Part shown: positions 58,169-64,000 of the stretch, piece after piece | Position numbering within the stretch: position 1 is the stretch's first letter | Layout of the letters: each line of letters opens with the position of its first letter | Notes under the pieces: generated by a model | The model's database searches: none | Seen by the model: only the letters and a program-made list of their open reading frames with translations | What the model was told of the DNA's origin: nothing | Assembly (NCBI RefSeq): GCF_002209535.1 | Contig: NZ_NJIG01000007.1 | Location: 186,001-250,000, forward strand | DNA: 64,000 bases | Source of the DNA: Achromobacter marplatensis | Lineage (GTDB): Bacteria > Pseudomonadota > Gammaproteobacteria > Burkholderiales > Burkholderiaceae_B | Reading direction: 5' to 3' | Program-made: the position numbers and the translations under genes

Positions 58169-59146
58169 ATGTTCCGCACCCCCGTCCGGTATGCCGCCGG
58201 CCTGCTGGTGGCCTGTTCGGCCGCGTTCGCCGCCACCCCGGCACTGGCCGATTGGCCCGATAAACCCATCACCTTCGTCGCCCCGTTCAGCGCAGGCGGC
58301 GCCAACGACCTGGTCGCCCGGATCATCGCGAAAGCGGTGGGCGCCACCCTGAACCAGACTGTCATCGTCGAAAACCGCCCTGGCGCGGGCGGCGTCGTGG
58401 GCGCGGCCCACGTGGCGCGCAGCCCGGCGGACGGCTACACCTATCTGGTCGGCAGCAACGGCACCGTCACCAACAGCCTGATCCGCTCGGACCAACCCTA
58501 CAAGGACGACGCGCTGACCCCGGTGGCGCTGCTTTCCATCACGCCGTCCGTCATCGTGGCCAACCCGTCCAATCCCGCCAAGGACTTGAAGGACTTCGTC
58601 GAACGCGCCAAGCAGGCCAAGACCGACCGCATCACGTTCTCGACCGCCGGCAACGGCAGCACGCCGCACTTCGTGGCCGAAATGGTGAAAGAAGCAACGG
58701 GCCTGCCGGTCGAGCCGATCGCCTACAAAAGCGGTTCGGAAGGCGTCACCGCCGTGATCGGCAACCAGGTCGACGCCACCTCCGAAGCCAGCATCGTGAC
58801 CCTGCCGCTGATCCAGAGCGGCAAGCTGAAGGCGCTGGCCACGACCTGGGACAGGCGCATGGCCAGCGCGCCGGACATCCCCACCACCGCGGAAGCGGGC
58901 TTTCCGGCCATCCGGATCGGCCACTGGGCGGGTCTCTTCGCACCCACGGGTACGCCCGCTGACGTCCTGGACAAGATGAATGCGGCAGTCGAGAAATCCC
59001 TGCAATCGAAGGACGTGCAGGACGCGTTGCGCCAGAGCAGCATCGAACCCGGCGGAGGCTCGCGCGCCAGCTTCGTGGATTTCGCGGCAAGCGAACGTGA
59101 ACGGCTCGGTAAAGTCGTGAAAAACGGCCACATGCAAACGCAATAA
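58169..59146 (+). CDS. Bug/TctC-family substrate-binding protein
   Basis: Second Bug receptor in the window, 325 residues from ATG 58169, with GGAG eight bases upstream. Signal peptide YAAGLLVACSAAFAATPALA-DWPDKPI. Family features are WPDKPITFVAPFSAGGANDLVAR, VIVENRPGAGGVVGAAHVA, PADGYTYLVGSNGT and TFSTAGNGSTPHFVAEM. It is monocistronic, ending in its own terminator, so it is an orphan receptor with no membrane partner nearby. Ligand unknown. Confidence 0.95.
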   Translation: MFRTPVRYAAGLLVACSAAFAATPALADWPDKPITFVAPFSAGGANDLVARIIAKAVGATLNQTVIVENRPGAGGVVGAAHVARSPADGYTYLVGSNGTVTNSLIRSDQPYKDDALTPVALLSITPSVIVANPSNPAKDLKDFVERAKQAKTDRITFSTAGNGSTPHFVAEMVKEATGLPVEPIAYKSGSEGVTAVIGNQVDATSEASIVTLPLIQSGKLKALATTWDRRMASAPDIPTTAEAGFPAIRIGHWAGLFAPTGTPADVLDKMNAAVEKSLQSKDVQDALRQSSIEPGGGSRASFVDFAASERERLGKVVKNGHMQTQ

Positions 59147-59162
59147 GCGCAGCGTGCAAACC

Positions 59163-59192
59163 ACGGCGGGGCGTTCCGCCCCCCGTTTTTTT
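59163..59192 (+). terminator. Terminator after the orphan Bug gene
   Basis: ACGG-CGGGGC pairs with GCCCC-CCGT around a short loop, followed by a run of seven T. Confidence 0.88.
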
Positions 59193-59242
59193 CGGACTAT
59201 TCTGTTTGCACTCCAGCGGAAAGTATGTTTGACTAGCAACCT

Positions 59243-59371
59243 ATGGCCGCACACCGCACCTCCCTCGCGATTGCCACCGGACGCTCCGCCGCTCCGGTTG
59301 CCGGCCTGCGCGCTCGCTCCTCCTCGTTTGCCGCGCTATCGCTATACCTACCGATCGGTTGCCGGGCCTAG
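59243..59371 (+). CDS. Putative leucine leader peptide for leuA attenuation
   Basis: A 42-codon ORF, too short for usual calling. Near its end codons 32-36 read Leu-Ser-Leu-Tyr-Leu, with all three Leu encoded by CTA (59336-59338, 59342-59344, 59348-59350). CTA is rare in this genome and is the codon used in clusters in E. coli leuL. The stop is TAG at 59369. A hairpin begins 7 bases after the CTA cluster. The true start may be internal, and no strong ribosome site is visible. The function as an attenuation sensor is inferred. Confidence 0.65.
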   Translation: MAAHRTSLAIATGRSAAPVAGLRARSSSFAALSLYLPIGCRA

Positions 59372-59406
59372 TGTCCCCGTGGTAGCTCGGCAGCCACGCT
59401 TGCCAC
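59357..59406 (+). promoter_or_regulatory. Mutually exclusive hairpins after the Leu codons (candidate attenuator)
   Basis: Hairpin A: GGTTGCCGGGC (59357-59367) with GCTCGGCAGCC (59385-59395), 11 pairs including two G-U. Hairpin B: GTGGTAGC (59379-59386) with GCTTGCCAC (59398-59406), one bulge. They share bases 59385-59386, so they cannot both form. A ribosome stalled on the CTA codons would cover the left arm of A. A T-rich stretch follows 14 bases after B, so a classic terminator is not clear. Confidence 0.45.
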
Positions 59407-59541
59407 ACGCGATTTCCCCCTTTTATTTGTGAATCCTGCCGGTCAATCACGGCAACCCCTGGCACAAGACCGTCATCCGGTCACAAATGCCGCCGAGAGT
59501 AGTGCTCCCGGGATTCAAAAGAAACCGATCGAGGTGTAGTC

Positions 59542-61254
59542 ATGATGCTTGCCAACCCCGCTACCAAATACGTCCCCTTCGCCCCCTTTGCCCGCGACTT
59601 CTCCGAACGCACCTGGCCGAGCCGCCGCATCACCAAGGCGCCGATCTGGATGAGCACGGACTTGCGCGATGGCAACCAGGCCCTGATCGAGCCGATGAGC
59701 GTCGAGCGCAAGCTCCGTTTCTTCGAACAGCTCGTGAAGATCGGCTTCAAGGAAATCGAAGTGGGCTTCCCGTCCGCCTCGCAGACCGACTTCGACTTCG
59801 TCCGCAAGCTCATCGACGAAAAGCGCATTCCGGATGACGTGACCATCATCGTGCTGACCCAGTCGCGCGAAGACCTGATCAGCCGCACCGTGGAAGCCGC
59901 GGCAGGCGCCAAGCAAGCCATCGTCCACATGTACAACGCGTGTGCGCCGGCCTTCCGCAAGGTCGTGTTCAACATGTCCAAGGAAGAGATCAAGGGCATC
60001 GCCACGACTGGCACGCGCCTGATCAAGCAATACACCTCGCAACGCCCCGAAACCAAGTGGAGCTACGAGTACTCGCCCGAAGTGTTCAGCACGACCGAAC
60101 CCGAATTCGCGCTTGAAGTCTCGGATGCCGTGGCCGATGTATGGCAGCCCACGCCCGAGCACAAGATGGTGCTGAACCTGCCCGCCACGATCGAGGCCAC
60201 CAGCCCCAACCTGTACGCCGACCAGATCGAGTGGATGCACAAGAACCTGGCGCGCCGCGACAGCATCGTGCTTAGCGTGCACCCGCACAACGACCGCGGC
60301 ACCGCCGTGGCCGCCGCCGAATTCGCCGTGATGGCCGGTGCCGACCGCATTGAAGGCTGCCTGTTCGGCAGCGGCGAGCGCACCGGCAACGTCGACCTGG
60401 TCACGCTTGCCTTGAACCTCTACACGCAGGGCGTGCATCCGGGCCTGGACTTCTCCGACATCGACGAAGTGCGCCGCTGCGCCGAATACTGCAACCAGTT
60501 GCCGGTGCACCCGCGCCACCCGTATGCCGGCGACCTGGTCTTCACCGCGTTCTCGGGTTCGCACCAGGACGCCATCAAGAAGGGCTTCGCGCTGCAACAG
60601 GCCGACGCCGTCTGGGAAGTGCCGTACCTCCCGATCGACCCCGCCGACCTCGGCCGCAGCTACGACGCGGTGATCCGCGTGAACAGCCAGTCGGGCAAGG
60701 GCGGCGTGTCGTACCTGCTTGAACAAGAGCACGGCCTGGTCTTGCCGCGCCGCTTGCAGATCGAATTCAGCCGCGCCATCCAGCGCGTGACGGACGAGAC
60801 CGGCCGCGAAGTCACCGCCGACGACGTCCACACGATCTTCAACCGCGAATACCTTGAGCAGAAGGCCCCGTGGAAACTGATCCGCCACCGCATCGACGGC
60901 AATCCGTCGGCCGGCGAAGGCCAGCACTTCAGCATCGAAGCCGAACTCGAATACAACGGCGAACGCCGCATCGTGACGGGCAAGGGCGACGGCGCCATCT
61001 CGGCCTTCGTGGCCGCGCTGGACGTGCCGGTTCGCATCATGGACTACCACGAGCACGCCATCGGCACCGGCACCGACACGCGCGCCGCATCCTACGTGGA
61101 ACTGCGCGTGGGCGAATCCAGCACGGGCTTCGGCGTGGGCATCGACCGCGACATCGTGACGGCGTCGTTCCAGGCCGTGCTGAGCGCCGTCAACCGCCAC
61201 ATCAACTCGGGCGCCGTGACGGCGACCGAACAGGAAGCCGCCGAGGCCGCGTGA
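59542..61254 (+). CDS. leuA: 2-isopropylmalate synthase
   Basis: First committed enzyme of leucine synthesis, joining acetyl-CoA and 2-ketoisovalerate. The 570-residue protein is of the longer LeuA type. Features are the metal/catalytic [34 protein letters not shown], metal His pair in [17 protein letters not shown], and [17 protein letters not shown]. The C-terminal regulatory domain (about 430-570) mediates leucine feedback in this family. No leuBCD in the window. The leader upstream suggests attenuation control. A terminator follows 101 bases after the stop. Confidence 0.97.
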   Translation: MMLANPATKYVPFAPFARDFSERTWPSRRITKAPIWMSTDLRDGNQALIEPMSVERKLRFFEQLVKIGFKEIEVGFPSASQTDFDFVRKLIDEKRIPDDVTIIVLTQSREDLISRTVEAAAGAKQAIVHMYNACAPAFRKVVFNMSKEEIKGIATTGTRLIKQYTSQRPETKWSYEYSPEVFSTTEPEFALEVSDAVADVWQPTPEHKMVLNLPATIEATSPNLYADQIEWMHKNLARRDSIVLSVHPHNDRGTAVAAAEFAVMAGADRIEGCLFGSGERTGNVDLVTLALNLYTQGVHPGLDFSDIDEVRRCAEYCNQLPVHPRHPYAGDLVFTAFSGSHQDAIKKGFALQQADAVWEVPYLPIDPADLGRSYDAVIRVNSQSGKGGVSYLLEQEHGLVLPRRLQIEFSRAIQRVTDETGREVTADDVHTIFNREYLEQKAPWKLIRHRIDGNPSAGEGQHFSIEAELEYNGERRIVTGKGDGAISAFVAALDVPVRIMDYHEHAIGTGTDTRAASYVELRVGESSTGFGVGIDRDIVTASFQAVLSAVNRHINSGAVTATEQEAAEAA

Positions 61255-61285
61255 TCCGCATTCCGGCACAACCATAAGCGCACGC

Positions 61286-61310
61286 CGCAAGCCCGAAACA
61301 TGGGCTTGCG
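61286..61310 (+). other. Hairpin without T-run after leuA
   Basis: CGCAAGCCC and GGGCTTGCG form a perfect 9-bp stem with a 7-base loop, 31 bases after the leuA stop. Probably a 3'-end stabiliser ahead of the terminator at 61356. Confidence 0.6.
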
Positions 61311-61355
61311 CGCCCCGGAAGATACACCTCTCTTCTGAGCGGCCCGGCCAAGAAC

Positions 61356-61388
61356 AAAGCCCGCCTTACCTGGCGGGCTTTCTGCTTT
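61356..61388. terminator. Bidirectional terminator between leuA and the amidase
   Basis: AAAGCCCGCC and GGCGGGCTTT form a 10-bp stem with a 6-base loop, followed by CTGCTTT on the plus strand and TGTTCTTG on the minus strand. Confidence 0.85.
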
Positions 61389-61429
61389 CTGGGGCGGGCG
61401 GCTAGCTGCGCACGACGGGCCGCGGACGT

Positions 61430-62758
61430 TCAGCCGCGCGGCCACATGTCGGAGGCGCCGATATCCGGCGCATTGGCGGCCAGCAGGCGCTCGTGGATCC
61501 ACGCAGCGACCGCCAGGGTACGGTGGTCATCGTAGCGTTGCCCGACCACCTGCAGCCCCACGGGCAGGCCCTGGGGCCCCGTCGCGAACGGCAGGTTCAA
61601 GCAAGGCAGGCCGAACAGGGTCCAGGCGCGCGAGAACTGCGGGTCGCCTGTGCCCAGGTCGGCGAACGGCGCTTCGCCGGCCGCGCTGGGGGCCAGCACC
61701 ACATCGAAATCCTGGAACCAGCTGTTCACGCGTGCGCGCGATTCCTCGGCGCGGGCCAGGTTCTTGATGTGTTCCTCGGCCGTGATCTGCGAACCGGCTT
61801 CCAGCACCGCCTGGATCTTCGGGCTGAGCTGGCTGGCGTGCTCCAGGCGCTCGTAGGCGAGCGACTGCGAGGCCTCGAACGCCATGATGTCCGCGTGCAA
61901 CTGCACCAGCATGCAGTCCTGCGAAGGCAGGGGCACCTCTTGCACCACGGCGCCGGCGCGCGACAGCGTGGCTGCGGCCTGCGCGAAGGCTTCCTTGGTT
62001 TCCGGCTGCGCATGGCGCCATTGCAGCGTGCGGCACATGCCGACGCGCGGCTTGCCTTCGTAGGCCAGGTCCAGCATGCGGGGATCGCGCATCATGACCG
62101 AGGCGAAGAGCGCCACGTCCGGCACCGACCGCGCAAAACCGCCGACGGTGTCCAGGGATTCGGCCAGGCTTTTCACGCCTGCGCGGGGTACGGCGCCGAA
62201 CGTGGGCTTGAAGCCCACGATGCCGCAGTACGAGGCGGGACGGATGATGGAACCCGCCGTCTGCGAACCCAGCGCGAAGGGCACCATGTCGTCGGCCACG
62301 GCCGCCGCCGATCCGCTGGACGAGCCGCCCGGCGTGTAGGCGTCGTTGCGCGGGTTGCGGGTGGGGCCGGCCTGATAGGTGGCGAATTCGGTGGTGACGG
62401 TCTTGCCGACCACGACGGCGCCCGCACCGCGGCACAGCGCGACGGAAGCGGCGTCCAGGCCGGGACGATGCCGTTCGTAGATGGGCGAGCCGTAGCGCGT
62501 GGGCAGGTCGACGGTGTCGAACAGGTCTTTGACGCCGATGGGCAGGCCGTGCAACAGGCCGCGCAGCGCGCCGCCGTCCAGGACGGCCGCATGATCCAGG
62601 GCCGCCTGCTTCTGCAGCGCCGTCCAGGCATGGATGGTGTTTTCGCGTTGCTCGATGCGGGCGAAGCAGGCCCGCACCAGTTGCACCGCGGTTAATTCGC
62701 GCCGTTGCAGCTTGCGCGCGGCTTCAAGCGCGCCAAGTCTGTTTAAGGCAGTAGACAT
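61430..62758 (-). CDS. Amidase signature (AS) family hydrolase
   Basis: Second AS-family amidase, 442 residues. ATG at 62758 with AGGAAAGGA upstream; the extra 10 residues to 62788 are unlikely. Triad: Lys in GLPIGVKDLFDTVDLPTRYGSP, cis-Ser in TPGGSSSGSAAAVAD, nucleophile Ser in GSQTAGSIIRPASYCGIVGFKP. The C-terminal GLPCLNLPFATGPQGLPVGLQVVGQRY is typical. It is divergent from a LacI regulator with an operator-like palindrome between them. Substrate unknown; it is not a close copy of the amidase at 29.5 kb. Confidence 0.94.
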   Translation of the reverse strand: MSTALNRLGALEAARKLQRRELTAVQLVRACFARIEQRENTIHAWTALQKQAALDHAAVLDGGALRGLLHGLPIGVKDLFDTVDLPTRYGSPIYERHRPGLDAASVALCRGAGAVVVGKTVTTEFATYQAGPTRNPRNDAYTPGGSSSGSAAAVADDMVPFALGSQTAGSIIRPASYCGIVGFKPTFGAVPRAGVKSLAESLDTVGGFARSVPDVALFASVMMRDPRMLDLAYEGKPRVGMCRTLQWRHAQPETKEAFAQAAATLSRAGAVVQEVPLPSQDCMLVQLHADIMAFEASQSLAYERLEHASQLSPKIQAVLEAGSQITAEEHIKNLARAEESRARVNSWFQDFDVVLAPSAAGEAPFADLGTGDPQFSRAWTLFGLPCLNLPFATGPQGLPVGLQVVGQRYDDHRTLAVAAWIHERLLAANAPDIGASDMWPRG

Positions 62759-63079
62759 GATCCTTTCCTCTTTACCGGTGTCGCGCATTACGCGCGGCAG
62801 CTGAACTCCGCACCCGGTCCCCTTGACCGAGGGTCTGTCCTTGCCGGACGCGTGGCGCTTTCGCCACGGCGTTCCAACGGACCGATCCCAACCATTGTGC
62901 GCGTCGCGTCAATTGGGAAAAACACCGAAAACACCGTGTTTTCCCGGATAAACCGACGACGCCGCGCCATGGCTTTCTGTTGTTGCGTCACCACCAGCAT
63001 AGCGCAAACCCGTGCAATACAAAGGTCATATTTGTCTTGTAAGATGAAATCGTTTTCAGTAAACCGACAGCAATAAACA
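62759..63079. other. 321-bp divergent control region of the amidase and LacI genes
   Basis: It contains tandem direct repeats of AAAACACCG (62919-62927, 62928-62936) and a 7-1-7 palindrome. AT-rich sequence at 63005-63079 probably holds the LacI gene promoter (TAAGAT at 63040-63045 as a weak -10). No gene is supported here. Confidence 0.5.
62928..62942. promoter_or_regulatory. LacI-type operator candidate
   Basis: AAAACAC, central C, GTGTTTT: a perfect 15-bp palindrome. Wider arms GGGAAAA-ACAC and GTGTTTTCCC also match apart from one extra base. It lies 137 bases before the LacI gene start and 170 bases upstream of the amidase start. Confidence 0.55.
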
Positions 63080-64000
63080 TATGGCTACGCGCCCGTCGCC
63101 CCGCTTTTCAATCATCGAAGTGGCCCGCAAGGCCGGGGTGTCTCCGGCGACGGTTTCGCGCGCGTTCAACCAGCCGGACATCGTGCATCCCGACACGCTG
63201 GCGCACATCCGCAACGTGGCCAAGCGCGCCGGCTTCCGGCCCAACCGCGTGGGCCGCAGCCTGCGTTCGGGCAGCACCCGCACCATCGGGCTGATCCTGC
63301 CGACGCTGTCGAACCCCGTGTTCGCCGAGTGCTTTGAAGGCGCGGAACGCCGCGCGCGCGAGTCCGGCTACAGCGTCATGCTGACCGCCACCGGCTACGA
63401 CCCCGCCGTGGAATCCGCGGCAGTGCAGGGGCTGATGGACCATCAGGTCGACGGGCTGATCCTGACCGTGGCGGACGTGAACAAGAGCGCCACGCTGGAC
63501 GACCTGGACAGCGCCGGCATGCCGTACGTGCTGGTCTACAACGAATCGAATACGCATCCCTTCGCCTCGGTCGACAATCGTGCCGCCGCCAGCGACATGG
63601 TCGCGCACCTGGCTGCGCTGGGCCATCGCCGCATCGCGCTGGTGACAGGCCCGCTGACCGCGTCGGACCGCGCGCGCCGACGCCTGGCCGGTGCGCGCGC
63701 GTGCGCCAAGCGGCTGGGTCTAGATGCGGTGCAGCATATCGCCATGAGTTCCCACACCGGCAGCGACGCGGACGCGCTGAAGGCTGCGCTGCGCGGCAAG
63801 CAGGCGCCCACTGCGCTGTTCTGCTCGAACGACCTGCTGGCCACGGCCGTCATCGCCGATCTGGTGGCGCTAGGCCTGTCCGTGCCCACCGACATCTCGG
63901 TATGCGGCTTTGACGGCATGCGCTTTGGCGCCTTGCTGACCCCGCCGCTGACGACCGTGGCCCAGCCCAGCGACGGTATCGGCCAGACGGCCTGCTCGAA
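63080..64000 (+). CDS. LacI-family transcriptional regulator (3' end cut by window)
   Basis: Open from ATG 63080 to the window end, 307 residues visible. The N-terminal HTH and hinge read FSIIEVARKAGVSPATVSRAFNQPDIVHPDTLAHIRNVAKRAGFRPN. The periplasmic-binding-like domain starts TRTIGLILPTLSNPVFAECFEGAERRARESGY. Effector-domain features include HRRIALVTGP, APTALFCSNDLLATAVI and DISVCGFDGMRFG. It is divergent from the AS amidase, its likely target. Confidence 0.94.

Larger units (their letters stand above)
59193..59541 (+). other. 349-bp leuA upstream region
   Basis: Between the Bug terminator and leuA. It holds a weak promoter candidate (-10 TATGTT, 59224-59229), the leucine leader ORF (59243-59371), alternative hairpins (59357-59406), a T-rich stretch (TTTTATTT at 59421-59428) and a small GACCG/CGGTC hairpin near 59470-59485. 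The architecture suggests transcript-level control of leuA. Confidence 0.6.

Noticed and set aside
59154-59432. 92-codon open frame upstream of leuA in another frame
   Set aside because: Its composition is random-looking and it would span the Bug terminator, whereas the overlapping frame at 59243 has the diagnostic CTA leucine cluster.

Overview
This window is a GC-rich chromosomal segment from a betaproteobacterium of the Alcaligenaceae, most likely Achromobacter or a close Bordetella relative. The evidence is the gene order (mla genes, ibaG, murA, hisGDCBHAFIE, HIT, tatABC; petABC, sspAB), several Bug/TctC-type solute receptors, and the strong codon bias. I see no rRNA, insertion sequence, phage or CRISPR. 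Two tRNA genes (Thr-TGT, Asn-GTT) are present. The genes at both edges, mlaE and a LacI regulator, are cut by the window.

Layout: 1-2.7 kb is outer-membrane lipid transport (mlaE, mlaD, mlaA, mlaC), followed by a two-gene ABC exporter, ibaG and murA. 6.0-12.8 kb is a nearly complete histidine operon with many 4-base stop/start overlaps. It runs on into a HIT protein and tatABC. 15-17.4 kb holds a small HTH regulator with an apparent autoregulatory operator, a DegS-like protease and a divergent Nif3-like protein. 17.6-21.7 kb holds a GST, an MHS-type transporter, an AraC regulator and a class II aldolase. 21.7-26.5 kb holds mscL, the cytochrome bc1 operon and sspAB. 26.8-36.8 kb is accessory metabolism: GntP permease, an amidase/Bug pair with an IclR regulator, LysR, RidA with a class V aminotransferase, and a DMT exporter beside an AraC regulator. 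36.9-39.7 kb is a coupled pair of uncharacterised genes, a DUF2868-like membrane protein and a DUF3482-like GTPase with a glycine-zipper segment. 40-46.8 kb is a peptide ABC transporter ending in an amidohydrolase. 46.9-53.4 kb holds a DUF945 protein, rhlE, a LysE exporter, prfC and an unknown cysteine-motif protein. 53.5-57.3 kb holds bacterioferritin, a DMT transporter, bacterioferritin-associated ferredoxin and rpoN. 57.3-64 kb holds an unknown membrane protein, a Bug receptor, leuA with an apparent leucine leader peptide, an amidase and a LacI regulator.

Most interesting points: (1) the DUF2868/DUF3482 pair, which looks like a membrane-acting GTPase system of unknown role; (2) a leader ORF upstream of leuA with three rare CTA leucine codons within five codons, followed by alternative hairpins; (3) a perfect 9-3-9 palindrome inside the start of rpoN, written with rare codons, facing a divergent unknown gene only 16 bp away; (4) a perfect palindrome over the start codon of a small HTH gene whose mRNA may be leaderless; (5) a strong promoter containing a palindrome ahead of the peptide transporter; (6) a bacterioferritin with Thr in place of the ferroxidase ligand Glu127, plus an extended Bfd, both near Fur-box-like sequences.
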